From Hartmannibacter diazotrophicus (GTDB taxonomy: Bacteria > Pseudomonadota > Alphaproteobacteria > Rhizobiales > Pleomorphomonadaceae), in contig NZ_LT960614.1 of NCBI RefSeq assembly GCF_900231165.1, positions 2,974,550 through 3,038,549 of the forward strand: 64,000 nucleotides of DNA. Direction: 5' to 3'. Each line of letters begins with the position of its first letter. Position 1 is the first letter of the stretch. The translations under genes were made by a program, and so were the position numbers. The notes under the pieces are model-generated. The model saw only the letters and a program-made list of their open reading frames with translations, was not told the origin of the DNA and searched no databases. Positions 1 through 10,278 of this stretch are shown here, one piece after another.

Positions 1-429
1 GGCCGGCGCGTTGCAGAACATCATGGCGACGAGCCCGGCCTCGGCGAGCTTTTCGACATGCAATCCGATGGCGCCGCAATGCCCGGCCTTGTTGATGCCG
101 GCCATGGCGATGCCCTGCGCCGGCGCCAGCGTCTTCAATTCGTCGAGCGCGAGATCGACAGCGGGATAGGAAAAGCCGTGCTCGGCGGAGATCGCGACAA
201 GCCCCGGGGCAGCCTGCTTCATCAGAGGACGGGCATGCCCGTCAATCTTCCGAACGCGCGTCTGGATCGAATAGCTTTCGAGCCGGACCAGCCCGTGCCC
301 CTTGAGCCCCGAGGCTTCCGCCTCCACCAGCGCCTTTGCGACGCAGTCGGCGATGTCCGGCGCCGTATCGAACCGCTGCAGGGTTTCCGACGCAAACCGG
401 TGGGCGGCCTCAAGGCTGAGCCGACGCAT
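1..429 (-). CDS. Ldh-family (malate/L-lactate/ureidoglycolate-type) dehydrogenase, N-terminal part
   Basis: This is the first 143 codons of a gene that leaves the window at base 1. The start ATG is at 429. The protein opens MRRLSLEAAHRF and carries an early segment EASGLKGHGLVRL, the conserved G-H-G region of the LDH2/MDH2 oxidoreductase family. These are NAD(P)-dependent 2-hydroxyacid or imino-acid dehydrogenases unrelated to classical lactate dehydrogenase. A second family block, GINKAGHCGAIGLHVEKLAE, follows near residues 115-134. Members act on malate, lactate, ureidoglycolate, sulfolactate or cyclic imino acids, and the substrate cannot be decided from this fragment. The gene is on the same strand as recJ and starts 33 bp downstream of the recJ stop, so they may be co-transcribed. 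Confidence 0.85.
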   Translation of the reverse strand, partial: MRRLSLEAAHRFASETLQRFDTAPDIADCVAKALVEAEASGLKGHGLVRLESYSIQTRVRKIDGHARPLMKQAAPGLVAISAEHGFSYPAVDLALDELKTLAPAQGIAMAGINKAGHCGAIGLHVEKLAEAGLVAMMFCNAPA

Positions 430-462
430 GGGCAATCCTTTTTTCGCAAGTCAGCAAGGAGC

Positions 463-2310
463 TTATGCTCTTATCACCTGCGGATCGGCGGCGTCGAGCA
501 CCCTCAGTTGCGGCTTGGCTTCTCCCTGCCAATGGTCCAGCGTCAACACGCCGGCGACATGCACGGTCCGCCCGCGTGCGCCGAGCAGAAGATCTCCAAG
601 CGGGCGCCCGCCAGCACGGAAGGCCATGCCCTTGATCCGCGTGCCGTCGGACGATGCAAGCTGCAGGCGTACATGCTGGTTGCCGACCTCTTCGGCGTAG
701 ACGACCTTGTGCATCGGAAAGGCGAACACCGGCTCCGGCTGACCCGCGCCATAGGGGCCCGCCCGTTCCAGAAGCCCGATGAGATCGGTCGTCGCGCCGG
801 CTGCCGTCAGGGCGCCGTCGATGCTGAAGTCGGACTCCCCGCTCGCCTCGCGAACGTCGTCGGCGAGCGCCTCGCCGAGATAGGCTTCGAGCCCGGCAAT
901 GCCGTCCGCGGCCACTGTCAGGCCCGCCGCCATGGCATGGCCGCCGCCCTTGACGATCAGGCCGGCCTCCTTGGCAAGGCGCACGGCCTTGCCAAGATCG
1001 ACGCCCGGAATGGAGCGGCCCGACCCGGTGCCGAAACCGTCGTCGCCAAGCGCGATGGCAAAGGCCGGGCGATTGTGTCGCTCCTTGAGACGCGAGGCGA
1101 TGAGGCCGACGATCCCCGGATGCCAGAGCGGCGACGAGACCACGATGACCGGCGGTTCTCCAACCGCCATCATCGCCGCGACGTCCGCCTCGGCCTGCGC
1201 CAGCATCTCCGCTTCCATGGTCTGGCGCTCGCGGTTGAGCGCGTCAAGTTCCGCCGCGATCCGGGACGATTCCAGCATGTCGTCGCTGGCAAGAAGCCGC
1301 GCACCGAGCGCCGCATCGCCGATCCGACCGCCGGCATTGATGCGCGGGCCGATCATGAAACCGAAATGATAGGCGGTGATCGGCCCATTGAGGCGGACGA
1401 TATCGCAGAGCGCCGCAAGGCCCCGGTTGCCGCGCGTGCGCGCGACTTTCAGACCCTGCGTGACCAGTGCCCGGTTGAGACCGACGAGAGGAACGACGTC
1501 GCAGACCGTCCCGAGCGCGGCAAGATCGAGCAAGGCCATGAGGTCCGGCTGCTGGCGCTGCGGGCTATACCAGCCGCGCCGGCGCAGTTCACGGTTGATG
1601 GCGACGATGCCGAGGAAAGTCACGCCGGCGGCGCAGAGGTAGCCAAGGCCGGAAAGGTCGTCCTGCCGGTTCGGATTGACCAGCGCTTCGGTGAAGGGAA
1701 GCTCCTCGCTGGCCTGATGGTGATCGAAGGCAACCACATCGAGACCGATCCGCTTTGCCGTCTCGAAGGCTTCGAAGCTCTGGGTGCCGCAGTCCACGGT
1801 GATGAGAAGCTCGGCGCCATCGGCCTTGAGCGCCTCGATGGCGCGCGGATTGGGGCCGTAGCCGTCGACGATGCGGTCCGGGATGAAGATGGTCGGATCG
1901 AGCCCCTGCATCCTCAGGAACCGGGCCATCATCGCCGAGGACGTGGCGCCATCGACGTCGTAATCGCCGAAGATCGCGATCCGGCGCCCCGCCTCGATGG
2001 CGTCCGCGATCCGGCCTGCGGCGGCGTCCATGTCGCGCAGGACGCTCGGGTCCGGCATCAGGTCCTTGAGGCTGGGCGACAGGAACCGTTCCGCCTCATC
2101 CTCGTCGACGCCCTTGGCGGCAAGCACGCGGCCGAGGATGTCCGGTAGGCCCTGGCGCTGCGTGATCGCGGCGGCAAGCGCAAGGCCGGCGGTATCGAGC
2201 CGGCTGACCCAGCGACGGCCCGAAGCCGAGCGTTCGACGCCAAGGATCGCCCGGCCTGCCCCGCCAGTATCGCCTGCAAGTCCGCCTGCTGCGGCAGCCG
2301 TCACGGTCAC
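463..2310 (-). CDS. recJ: Single-stranded-DNA-specific exonuclease RecJ
   Basis: Predicted 615-residue 5'-3' ssDNA exonuclease of the DHH superfamily, acting in RecF-pathway recombination, mismatch repair and base excision repair. The DHH module shows IAIFGDYDVDG (about residues 111-121), TVDCGT, and the signature FDHH (195-198) that coordinates the catalytic Mn/Mg ions. The DHHA1-type motif GGGHAMAAG lies in the second half, followed by an OB-like C-terminal region. The length is normal for alphaproteobacterial RecJ. The start is GTG at 2310 and overlaps the glpX stop as GTGA, which suggests translational coupling. A long open frame on the opposite strand is a GC-rich shadow. Confidence 0.97.
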   Translation of the reverse strand: MTVTAAAAGGLAGDTGGAGRAILGVERSASGRRWVSRLDTAGLALAAAITQRQGLPDILGRVLAAKGVDEDEAERFLSPSLKDLMPDPSVLRDMDAAAGRIADAIEAGRRIAIFGDYDVDGATSSAMMARFLRMQGLDPTIFIPDRIVDGYGPNPRAIEALKADGAELLITVDCGTQSFEAFETAKRIGLDVVAFDHHQASEELPFTEALVNPNRQDDLSGLGYLCAAGVTFLGIVAINRELRRRGWYSPQRQQPDLMALLDLAALGTVCDVVPLVGLNRALVTQGLKVARTRGNRGLAALCDIVRLNGPITAYHFGFMIGPRINAGGRIGDAALGARLLASDDMLESSRIAAELDALNRERQTMEAEMLAQAEADVAAMMAVGEPPVIVVSSPLWHPGIVGLIASRLKERHNRPAFAIALGDDGFGTGSGRSIPGVDLGKAVRLAKEAGLIVKGGGHAMAAGLTVAADGIAGLEAYLGEALADDVREASGESDFSIDGALTAAGATTDLIGLLERAGPYGAGQPEPVFAFPMHKVVYAEEVGNQHVRLQLASSDGTRIKGMAFRAGGRPLGDLLLGARGRTVHVAGVLTLDHWQGEAKPQLRVLDAADPQVIRA

Positions 2311-3296
2311 ACGCCTTTCGTGAAGTCCCGGTGATTGCTCTTGATGGAGCGAATGGTGCCCGACGCTGAAGACATGACGATCGAGTGCGTCTTGATGCGG
2401 CTGTCGAGGAAGCGCACACCGGTCAGGAAATTGCCGTCCGTCACGCCGGTGGCGGCGAAAAGAACATCGCCCTTCGCCATTTCGTCGGCGCTGAAGACAT
2501 GCGACGGGTCCTTGATTCCGTGCTCGTTGACGAGACGCATCTGCTCGTCGTTCTGCACCATCAGCCGTCCGAGCATCTGACCGCCGGTGCAGCGCAGGGC
2601 CGCCGCCGCAAGGACGCCTTCGGGGGCACCGCCCGAGCCGAGGTAGAGATCGATGCCGGTCTCGTCCGGGTCGGAAGTGTGAATGACGCCGGCGATGTCG
2701 CCGTCCCCGATGAGCCGCACCCCGGCGCCCGTCTCGCGCACTTCGGCGATGAGGCGCGCATGGCGCGGCCGGTCGAGGATGCAGACGGTCAGTTCGCTCG
2801 TCGGCACACCCTTGGCCTTGGCAACGTCGGTCACATTCTTCGACGGCGACGCCTCAAGGTCGATGATCCCTTCCGGATAGCCCGGCCCGACGGCGATCTT
2901 TTCCATGTAGATGTTGGGCGTGCGCAGGAAACCGCCGGTCTCGGCAACCGCCACAAGGGTCAGCGCGTTCGGCAGGCTCTTGGCGCAGATCGTCGTGCCT
3001 TCCAGGGCATCGACGGCGAAGTCGAGCTTCGTCCCCCGGCTGCGTCCGCACTTCTCGCCAACGTAGAGGTGAGGCACATCGTCCTTCTCGCCTTCTCCGA
3101 CGACGATCGAGACCCCGACCTCGAGCCTGTTGAGCTCTTGGTACATCGCGTCGAGCGCGGCAAGATCGGCGGCGGCTTCATCTCCCCGGCCCCGAAGACG
3201 GGCAGCCGCGATGGCGGCGCTTTCCGTCACCCGCACGATATCGAGTGCCAGGCGCGATTGCAGTACGGCGATCTGAGACATGTTGTTATCGATCAT
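2307..3296 (-). CDS. glpX: Class II fructose-1,6-bisphosphatase GlpX
   Basis: 329-residue class II FBPase, which hydrolyses fructose-1,6-bisphosphate to fructose-6-phosphate in gluconeogenesis and, in autotrophs, the Calvin cycle. Family signatures are clear: VVGEGEKDD (metal site), a DALEGTT motif equivalent to DPLEGT near residue 96, and the later GSGGAPEGVLAAAAL. The start at 3296 gives MIDNNMSQ; a second ATG five codons in is an alternative. The gene lies 142 bp downstream of hom on the same strand and overlaps recJ by 4 bp. This hom-glpX-recJ order is common in Rhizobiales. Confidence 0.96.
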   Translation of the reverse strand: MIDNNMSQIAVLQSRLALDIVRVTESAAIAAARLRGRGDEAAADLAALDAMYQELNRLEVGVSIVVGEGEKDDVPHLYVGEKCGRSRGTKLDFAVDALEGTTICAKSLPNALTLVAVAETGGFLRTPNIYMEKIAVGPGYPEGIIDLEASPSKNVTDVAKAKGVPTSELTVCILDRPRHARLIAEVRETGAGVRLIGDGDIAGVIHTSDPDETGIDLYLGSGGAPEGVLAAAALRCTGGQMLGRLMVQNDEQMRLVNEHGIKDPSHVFSADEMAKGDVLFAATGVTDGNFLTGVRFLDSRIKTHSIVMSSASGTIRSIKSNHRDFTKGV

Positions 3297-3438
3297 TTTT
3301 TGTCTCCGGCGGCCTGTCGTTCAGGTTCGGCCGCGCGCATGTTTCCGGGTGTCCTGCGACAGACGTCCGACAGCATGCTTTCAAATTGATGACGGCCGCA
3401 CAACCTTTCGTGAGCCCCCGGCGTCACGCCTTGTCCGC

Positions 3439-4761
3439 TCAGAGCTCCTCGATCCTGATCAGCCTGGGCGCTGCCGCGATGTGCCCATCCTTCTCGATCT
3501 CGTCAAGGGCGGCCCGAATCTGGTCCTCGGTCGTCGCATAGGTCATTAGGATGACCGGCTGCGGATCGTCGGGAGTGGGCGTCGCCGGCGCCTCGGCGCT
3601 GGGCTTGCGCCGCCGCTGCACGATCGATTCCAGCGAAATGCCCTTCTCGGCCATGCGCGCGGCAATCGAGGCGAACGCGCCCGGCCGGTCGACGACCGTC
3701 AGGCGAACGTAGTAGCCGCCCTCGTGGGCATGCATGTCGGACTGGACATAGGGCGCCAGCATCTTCGCGGGCCGCCCGAAGGTGGCAAGCTTCAGCCCGC
3801 GAGCGACGTCCACGATGTCTCCGGCGACCGCCGAGGCCGTCGCGTTGCCACCGGCGCCGGGGCCGACAAGAACGATTTCACCCACCAGTGAGCCATCGAC
3901 GGCGACCGCATTCAGCACGTCGTCGGTCCGCGCCACGGCCGAGGACTTCGGCACCATCGTCGGATGCACGCGCTGCTCGATGCCGGTCTCGGTGCGCCGC
4001 GCGACGCCCAGCAGCTTGATGCGGTAGCCGAGTTCGTCGGCCGCCTCGATGTCGGCGGTCGTGATTTCGCGAATGCCCTCCACGTAGATCGACGAGGCAT
4101 CGATCTTCGTTCCGAAGGCAAGGCTGGTCAGGATCGCCAGCTTGTGCGCGGTGTCGAACCCCTCGACGTCGAAGGTCGGATCGGCCTCCGCGTAGCCGAG
4201 GCGCTGCGCTTCCGCCAGGCAGGTCTCGAAGGGAAGGTTCTCCCTCTCCATTCGCGTCAGGATGTAGTTGCAGGTGCCGTTGAGGATGCCGTAGACGCGG
4301 CTGATAGTGTTGCCGGCGAGCGACTCGCGCAGCGTCTTGATGATCGGGATGCCGCCCGCGACCGCCGCCTCGAAGGCCAGCACCGCATCATTGTCCTCGG
4401 CAAGTTCCGCCAGTTCGTTGCCATGCTTGGCAAGCAGCGCCTTGTTGGCCGTCACCACCGGCTTGCCTGCCGATAGCGCCGCCCGGACGCTGGCCTCGGC
4501 CGCACCGCCCTCACCGCCCATCAGTTCCACGAAAACGTCGACCGAGGGATCATTGGCAAGCGCCACCGGATCGTCGAACCAGGCAACATCGCCAAGGTCG
4601 ATGCCACGGTTGCGAAGACGGTTGCGGGCGGAGACACCGGAGACGACGATCGGACAGCCGGCCCGCGAGGCAATGAGGTCGGCTTCCTCGTCGATCAGGC
4701 GAAAGAGCGAACTTCCAACGGTGCCGAGCCCCGCAAGACCCAGACGAAGCGGTTTCGACAT
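3439..4761 (-). CDS. hom: Homoserine dehydrogenase with C-terminal ACT domain
   Basis: 440-residue NAD(P)H-dependent homoserine dehydrogenase, converting aspartate semialdehyde to homoserine for threonine, methionine and isoleucine. The Rossmann motif GLAGLGTVGSSL opens the protein. The family block VYGILNGTCNYILTRM and the catalytic region AEADPTFDVEGFDTAHKLAIL follow the nucleotide domain. The last 80-90 residues (YVRLTVVDRPGAFASIAARM onward) form an ACT domain, the usual allosteric threonine sensor. The start at 4761 is chosen because MSKPLRLGLAG matches family N-termini, although the frame stays open to 4836. It lies 111 bp downstream of the aminotransferase gene. Confidence 0.96.
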   Translation of the reverse strand: MSKPLRLGLAGLGTVGSSLFRLIDEEADLIASRAGCPIVVSGVSARNRLRNRGIDLGDVAWFDDPVALANDPSVDVFVELMGGEGGAAEASVRAALSAGKPVVTANKALLAKHGNELAELAEDNDAVLAFEAAVAGGIPIIKTLRESLAGNTISRVYGILNGTCNYILTRMERENLPFETCLAEAQRLGYAEADPTFDVEGFDTAHKLAILTSLAFGTKIDASSIYVEGIREITTADIEAADELGYRIKLLGVARRTETGIEQRVHPTMVPKSSAVARTDDVLNAVAVDGSLVGEIVLVGPGAGGNATASAVAGDIVDVARGLKLATFGRPAKMLAPYVQSDMHAHEGGYYVRLTVVDRPGAFASIAARMAEKGISLESIVQRRRKPSAEAPATPTPDDPQPVILMTYATTEDQIRAALDEIEKDGHIAAAPRLIRIEEL

Positions 4762-4872
4762 GAGAACCCTTGAATAACAGACCTGCCCCACGCGCTCCCG
4801 GGGAGGACGGGGCATCGCAGGGCGAGGAAATTCCATGGACGGCCGGCCCGGAGGAAAGCCGGGCCGGGTCGA

Positions 4873-6090
4873 TCAACGGTGGGCGTTGATCGGGATGACG
4901 TTGTGCATGGTTTCGTCCGCAGTTTCAAGGAAGCGCCTGATTCCGCGCGCTGCCTGGCGGATGCGCTGCTCGTTCTCCACAAGCGCGATGCGCACGAAGC
5001 CGTCGCCATGCTCGCCGAAGCCAATGCCTGGGGCAACGGCAACGTCGGCCTTCTCGATCATGAGCTTGGAGAACTCCAGGCTGCCGAGTTCGCGGAACTT
5101 TTCCGGCAGCGGCGCCCAGGCGAACATCGAGGCCTGCGGCACTGGGATTTGCCAGCCGGCGCGGCCGAAGCTCTCCACCAGCACGTCGCGGCGGCGGCGG
5201 TAGACCTGCCGCACCTCGTCGATGGCCTCCTCCGGTCCGTTGAGCGCGGCGGTGGCCGCCACCTGGATCGGCGTGAAGGCACCATAGTCGAGATAGGATT
5301 TGACCCGCGACAGAGCGGCGATCAGGCGCTCGTTGCCGACGGCAAAGCCCATGCGCCAGCCGGCCATGGAGAAGGTCTTCGACATGGAGGTGAACTCCAC
5401 GCAGACATCCATCGCGCCCGGCACCTGCAACACGGACGGCGGCGGGTTGGTGTCGAAATAGATTTCCGAATAGGCGAGATCGGAAAGGACGTAGATGTCG
5501 TGCTTCTTCGCGAAGGCGACGATGTCCTTGTAGAAGTCGAGATCGACCACGCAGGCCGTCGGGTTGGACGGATAGCACAACACCATCGCGATGGGCTTCG
5601 GCGTCGAGAAGACGACGGCGCGCTCGAGCGAACGGAAGAACTCCGGCCCCGGCTCGGCCGGGATCGAACGGATCACACCGCCGACCATCAGGAAGCCGAA
5701 GGCATGGATCGGGTAGCTCGGATTGGGGCAGAGGATCACGTCGCCGGGCGCCGTGATCGCCTGCGCCATGTTGGCAAAGCCTTCCTTGGAACCGAGCGTC
5801 GCCACCACCTGGGTGTCGGGATTCAGCTTTACGCCGAAGCGGCGGCCATAGTAGTTGGCCTGGGCGCGGCGCAGCCCGCTGATCCCGCGCGAGGCGGAAT
5901 AGCCGTGCGTGTCGGGCCGCTGGACGGTCTCGATCAGCTTGTCGACGATATACTTTGGCGTCGGCTGGTCCGGGTTGCCCATGCCGAGATCGACGATGTC
6001 GGCGCCTGCGGCCCGGGCACTGGCCTTCAAACGGTTCACCTGTTCGAAGACATACGGGGGCAAGCGCTTGATCTTGTGAAATTCGTCCAT
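4873..6090 (-). CDS. alaC: AlaC-like class I/II aminotransferase
   Basis: 405-residue fold-type I PLP aminotransferase. The PLP lysine lies in the block SMSKTFSMAGWRMGF, with upstream cofactor and substrate motifs GNPDQPTPKYIVD, CPNPSYPIHAFG and CYPSNPTA. The N-terminus MDEFHKIKRLPPYVF is characteristic of the alphaproteobacterial group annotated either as glutamate-pyruvate aminotransferase AlaC or as LL-diaminopimelate aminotransferase. Alanine formation from pyruvate with glutamate as donor is the likelier main activity. It is the first gene of the aminotransferase-hom-glpX-recJ run and could be transcribed with hom. Confidence 0.93.
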   Translation of the reverse strand: MDEFHKIKRLPPYVFEQVNRLKASARAAGADIVDLGMGNPDQPTPKYIVDKLIETVQRPDTHGYSASRGISGLRRAQANYYGRRFGVKLNPDTQVVATLGSKEGFANMAQAITAPGDVILCPNPSYPIHAFGFLMVGGVIRSIPAEPGPEFFRSLERAVVFSTPKPIAMVLCYPSNPTACVVDLDFYKDIVAFAKKHDIYVLSDLAYSEIYFDTNPPPSVLQVPGAMDVCVEFTSMSKTFSMAGWRMGFAVGNERLIAALSRVKSYLDYGAFTPIQVAATAALNGPEEAIDEVRQVYRRRRDVLVESFGRAGWQIPVPQASMFAWAPLPEKFRELGSLEFSKLMIEKADVAVAPGIGFGEHGDGFVRIALVENEQRIRQAARGIRRFLETADETMHNVIPINAHR

Positions 6091-6296
6091 CGTCTTGTGC
6101 CTGGTTGTTGAATCGGTCGACCGTTGATGCGCGAGACTCCCGCATTTGGCCGAAGTTCAAGCTTCGTCGCAAGTCGGCGAAGCATTGTTCAGGCTATTTA
6201 CCACCGTTCGGCATTGGCCGGGAGAGTCATTCTACCGGCTAAGCGCCGATTGTCGCCAAAATGCGGCCTTCAGGACCACGTGTCGCGGCAAAACAG

Positions 6297-6671
6297 TTAT
6301 TCGGTGGTCGTACGCGTTTCGCCCGTGCCCGTCACCGGAACGTCGGCGCCAGCACCGGATTCGTCGAGCAGCCGGCGCGCCTCCTCCTGCTGCTGCTGCC
6401 GGATGATCGCAAGCGCCATGGCGGAGGGCAGGCTCTCGCCGACGGCTCTGGCGGTGCCCGACCGCTCCTGTGCGACCCCGAGCAATGCATTGCGGTTGCG
6501 TTCGACGGCAGCCGGCTGCTTTGCGGTCGGCTGGGAGGGTTCGGCCGTTTCGATGGATGCTAGGAACCCGGGCAGGTCCGTCGGACCGGACGCACAGGCG
6601 GCAAGCAGAACCGCGAAGGTTCCGATGATAGCGACCCGTCCGGCAATGCGATGTCTCTGGCTACTCGTCAC
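6297..6671 (-). CDS. Small predicted lipoprotein, glutamine-rich C-terminal half
   Basis: Predicted 124-residue exported lipoprotein of unknown function. Using the GTG at 6671, which has a GGGAAGG-like ribosome site just upstream, the N-terminus is basic (TSSQRHRIAGR), then hydrophobic, then a lipobox LLAACASG near residues 20-27. The remainder is low-complexity and polar with a short glutamine run (RQQQQEEARR), suggesting a disordered or helical periplasmic segment. The frame remains open upstream to 6782, but that N-terminus does not resemble a signal peptide. It is separated from the aminotransferase by about 200 bp and is divergent from phaC. Confidence 0.7.
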   Translation of the reverse strand: MTSSQRHRIAGRVAIIGTFAVLLAACASGPTDLPGFLASIETAEPSQPTAKQPAAVERNRNALLGVAQERSGTARAVGESLPSAMALAIIRQQQQEEARRLLDESGAGADVPVTGTGETRTTTE

Positions 6672-6864
6672 ACCCAGCCCTTCCCAGAAATTCGGCAGAC
6701 CTTCCCGCTGCCCGTCTACCTCATGCCAGCATCCGCGACAATTACCTACGAAATGGTCACCAAAATCCAGCCCGTTTCTCAATTGGGCGGTTTCAAGCGG
6801 TCACGCATTCAGCTTATCATGACGGAACACAGGGAGAGTGAACTTCCAAGTATCGGGAATACAA

Positions 6865-8682
6865 ATGACAGACGACCCGAAAGGCGCCGACAAGTCTCCA
6901 CTCCTGCAGTACATGATCAAGGATCCCGACACATTCGCGCATAACGTCGCTGGAATGATCGAGGCGGCCGGCAAGGCTGCCGCAGCCTATGTCGAGCCCC
7001 GCGAGAAGGGCGAGGCGAAAGCCCTGATGACCGACGAGATCGCGACGGTGGTGAAGACCCTGGCGCAGGTCGGTGACGTCTGGATGCGCAAGCCGGAGCG
7101 GATGGCCGAAGCGCAGAACCGCCTCTATGGCCAGTTCCTCGACCTTTGGGGCAACTCGGTGCGCCGCGCGATGGGCGAGGACGCGCCGGAAACTGTGGAA
7201 CCCGAACCGACCGACAAGCGGTTCCGCGATCCCGAGTGGCAGGAAAACCAGTTCTTCGGCTTCCTCAAGCAGGCCTATCTGATCGGTAGCCGCTGGGCCG
7301 AGGAGATGGTCGAGAACGCCGAGAATCTCGATCCGCACACCCGCCTGAAGGCCGAATTCTACGTCAGGCAGCTGAGCGCGGCCCTTTCGCCGTCGAACTT
7401 CGTGCTGACCAATCCGGAGCTCCTGCGCGAGACGCTGACGCGCAACGGCGAGAATATCGTCAAAGGCCTGACGATGCTGGCCGAGGACCTGAAGGCCGGC
7501 GGCGGCGATCTGAAAATCCGCCAGTCCGACGGCTCGCGGTTCAAGGTCGGCGAGAATCTCGCCACGACGCCCGGCAGCGTTATCTACGAAAACGACGTCT
7601 GCCAGATCATTCAGTATGCCGCGACGACGGAAAAGGTGCTGAAACGCCCTCTGCTCATCGTTCCGCCCTGGATCAACAAGTATTACGTGCTCGACCTGAC
7701 GCCGGAAAAATCGCTGATCAAGTGGCTCGTGGATCAGGGCCACACGGTCTTCGTCATCTCATGGGTGAACCCGGACGGGCGTCACGCCGACAAGAGCTTC
7801 GAAGAATACATGAAGGAGGGCATCCTGACGGGCGTCGACATCGCCTGCAAGGTGACCCGCTCCAAGCAGGTCAACACGGTCGGCTATTGCGTCGGCGGAA
7901 CGCTGCTGGCCGTCACGGCAGCCTATTGCGCGGCCACCGGCGACGACCGCATCGCCAGCGCGACGCTCTTCACCACGCAGGTCGACTTCACCAATGCCGG
8001 CGAACTCAAGGTCTTCGTCGACGAGGACCAGATCTCGATCCTCGAGTCCGCCATGTCGGCGAAGGGCTATCTCGACGGCTCCAAGATGGCGCTCGCCTTC
8101 AATTCGCTGCGGCCGAACGATCTCATCTGGCCCTATGTGATCAGCAACTACATGAAGGGGGTCGAGCCGTCGGCCTTCGACCTGCTCTACTGGAATTCCG
8201 ATTCCACCCGCATGCCGGCGGCCAACCACTCCTACTACCTGCGCAATTGCTATCTCAACAATACGCTGGCCAAGGGTGAGATGGAGATTGGCGGCGAGAA
8301 GCTGGATCTGAAGAAGGTCACGATCCCGATCTACAATCTGGCAACGCGTGAGGACCATATCGCGCCGGCCGAGTCGGTCTTCGTGGGGTCGTCCCTCTTC
8401 GGCGGCCCGGTGAAGTTCGTGGTCTCCGGCTCTGGCCACATTGCCGGCGTCGTCAACCATCCAAGCCGCAACAAATACCAGTACTGGACCGATGGCGAGC
8501 CGCAGGGCGAATACAAGGACTGGATCGCCAGGGCCGAGGAGCATCCCGGTTCCTGGTGGTCGGACTGGGATGGCTGGCTGCGCGAGCAGGACGGCCGCGA
8601 GGTCAAGGCCCGTTCCATCGGCGGCGGCCGCTACAACATCATCGAGGATGCGCCGGGCACCTACGTGAAGACGAAGGTGTGA
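6865..8682 (+). CDS. phaC: Class I poly(3-hydroxyalkanoate) synthase PhaC
   Basis: Predicted 605-residue PHA synthase, polymerising (R)-3-hydroxyacyl-CoA into PHB granules. The N-terminal PhaC_N region spans roughly residues 90-265. The alpha/beta-hydrolase core carries the modified lipase box GYCVGGTLL, whose cysteine is the acylated nucleophile, with the catalytic Asp in the REDHIAP block and His in [11 protein letters not shown]. The C-terminal WWSDWDGWL is typical of class I enzymes. An in-frame GTG at 6838 would add nine residues; the ATG at 6865 is preferred by family N-termini. No phaA/phaB/phaR is adjacent. A phasin-like gene lies at 35.2 kb, and ppk/ppx follow here. Confidence 0.96.
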   Translation: MTDDPKGADKSPLLQYMIKDPDTFAHNVAGMIEAAGKAAAAYVEPREKGEAKALMTDEIATVVKTLAQVGDVWMRKPERMAEAQNRLYGQFLDLWGNSVRRAMGEDAPETVEPEPTDKRFRDPEWQENQFFGFLKQAYLIGSRWAEEMVENAENLDPHTRLKAEFYVRQLSAALSPSNFVLTNPELLRETLTRNGENIVKGLTMLAEDLKAGGGDLKIRQSDGSRFKVGENLATTPGSVIYENDVCQIIQYAATTEKVLKRPLLIVPPWINKYYVLDLTPEKSLIKWLVDQGHTVFVISWVNPDGRHADKSFEEYMKEGILTGVDIACKVTRSKQVNTVGYCVGGTLLAVTAAYCAATGDDRIASATLFTTQVDFTNAGELKVFVDEDQISILESAMSAKGYLDGSKMALAFNSLRPNDLIWPYVISNYMKGVEPSAFDLLYWNSDSTRMPAANHSYYLRNCYLNNTLAKGEMEIGGEKLDLKKVTIPIYNLATREDHIAPAESVFVGSSLFGGPVKFVVSGSGHIAGVVNHPSRNKYQYWTDGEPQGEYKDWIARAEEHPGSWWSDWDGWLREQDGREVKARSIGGGRYNIIEDAPGTYVKTKV

Positions 8683-8718
8683 AGTCGCCGGTCGGGCCTG
8701 GGAGCCGAGCGGCCTCCC

Positions 8719-10278
8719 TCACTCGATCACCACAATCCCGTCCATCAGGCCGCCGAGCTTGGCCAGCTGCGACAGCCGCTTGCGCACCCGCTCGCCATCG
8801 AGACCGGCAAGCGCGCTCGGCAGAATGAGCCGCAGATTGTCGCCGCCCGATTCCAGCCGTGTCTGCGGCACGATCCCCGGCATCGAGGCCGACAGCATGT
8901 AGGCAAGGCGCAACATCGCGCCGAGCAGGCGCGCCCGTCCCTTGAGGCGCGTGCTGGCGAGTTCCCGGATTCGCGGGCTCAGCGCCTCGTCGACGATGCC
9001 GACATGGCGGAAATAGGCCGAGAGGGCGAGATAGGCGCGGCCGGGATGGTCGATGCCGGTAAAGGCGCCGTGGGCGATCAGGTTGAGGCTCTGCTCACCG
9101 CGATAGTCGGGATGCGCCCTCCAGCCGAGGTCGGAAACGAGGCATCCGGCCGCCCGAAGACGCGCTTCTTCCGCTGTTTCCAGAACGCCCAGCGCCTTGA
9201 AGCCCTCCGCGGTCCAATCGATCAGTTCTTCCGCGTGACGCGGCGAACGCGAGCGCAGGTAGGCAAGTTCGGCAGCCGCCTCAAGCAGCGGATCTTCGTT
9301 GCGCTCGGCCTCGCTGAGGAGTTCGAAGAGATGCCCCTCTCGCACACCAAGAGCCGAGAGAACGACGCGCGCCGGCTTCAGCGTCTCGATGACCTTTTCC
9401 AGCACCAGCGCACCGAAGGGCAGCAGATTGCGGCGCGACTTCGAGACGACGCCGATCTGGTCGATGCTCGAGACGTCCGTGCGGGCAACGGTGCGGGCAA
9501 ACTCCAGCGCCTCGTCCGCCTCGATCTCGTAGCCGTGCATGACATGCAGAGGATAGCCGATCTCGAACATGTGCAGCCGCGCCAGGGAACGCCAGGTGCC
9601 GCCGACCGCATAGAAGGTCTGCCCCTCGCAGATCATCTCCGCGGCTGCGTCGGCGAGTGCTTCCGCGGCGATCTTTTCCGCTTTCTTGATCGAGCCGCCG
9701 GCCGCTTCCTCCAGCCGGATGCCGCCGAGCGGGAACGTGCGCCCCTCGCCCACGGCACCGTCCGTCAGGCGGACGAGTTCCAGACTGCCGCCGCCAAGGT
9801 CGCCGACAATCCCGGACGGATGGATGAAGCCGGAGGCAACCCCCATCGCCGAAAGCCGGGCCTCGTCGGCACCGGAAAGCAGCGTCAGCGGCACGCCGCA
9901 GATCGTCTCGACGCGCTCGATGAACTCCGGGCCGTTGCTGGCGTCGCGCACGGCAGCCGTCGCCAGGATATGCAGTTCCACACATCTCTCGACGTCGGCC
10001 AGCATCTTGAAGCGCTGGATGGCGAGCAGGGCCTTCTCGACCTGCTCCTCGCCGAGCCGGCCCGTGCTCGCGACGCCCTTGCCAAGGCCGGCCAGCGTCT
10101 TTTCGTTGAAGAGGACCGTCGGAGCCCGGCTCAGTCTCTCGTAGATGACGAGGCGAACCGAATTCGATCCGATATCGATGACGGCGAGAGGGCCGCGCCC
10201 GACGATGCGACCGGGGGCGTGAACCCCATCAAGTGCGCCGGCTGCGACGTAGGATCGGCTTGGGAGAATCGGTTTCAA
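8719..10278 (-). CDS. ppx: Exopolyphosphatase (Ppx/GppA family)
   Basis: 519-residue Ppx/GppA-family phosphatase of the actin-like ATPase fold, releasing phosphate from polyphosphate ends or acting on pppGpp. The N-terminal motif [17 protein letters not shown] and the second phosphate-binding block [15 protein letters not shown] are clear. The C-terminal half matches the longer alphaproteobacterial version. The only start in this stretch is a TTG at 10278 with a weak ribosome site, giving a 50-bp overlap with the 3' end of ppk, so the exact N-terminus is uncertain. Polyphosphate synthesis and breakdown are thus encoded in one transcription unit. Confidence 0.94.
   Translation of the reverse strand: MKPILPSRSYVAAGALDGVHAPGRIVGRGPLAVIDIGSNSVRLVIYERLSRAPTVLFNEKTLAGLGKGVASTGRLGEEQVEKALLAIQRFKMLADVERCVELHILATAAVRDASNGPEFIERVETICGVPLTLLSGADEARLSAMGVASGFIHPSGIVGDLGGGSLELVRLTDGAVGEGRTFPLGGIRLEEAAGGSIKKAEKIAAEALADAAAEMICEGQTFYAVGGTWRSLARLHMFEIGYPLHVMHGYEIEADEALEFARTVARTDVSSIDQIGVVSKSRRNLLPFGALVLEKVIETLKPARVVLSALGVREGHLFELLSEAERNEDPLLEAAAELAYLRSRSPRHAEELIDWTAEGFKALGVLETAEEARLRAAGCLVSDLGWRAHPDYRGEQSLNLIAHGAFTGIDHPGRAYLALSAYFRHVGIVDEALSPRIRELASTRLKGRARLLGAMLRLAYMLSASMPGIVPQTRLESGGDNLRLILPSALAGLDGERVRKRLSQLAKLGGLMDGIVVIE

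Noticed and set aside
58-2148. Very long open frame on the plus strand opposite recJ
   Set aside because: Its translation is rich in Arg, Gly and Asp-His runs without motifs, while the minus strand encodes complete recJ. A shadow typical of high-GC DNA.
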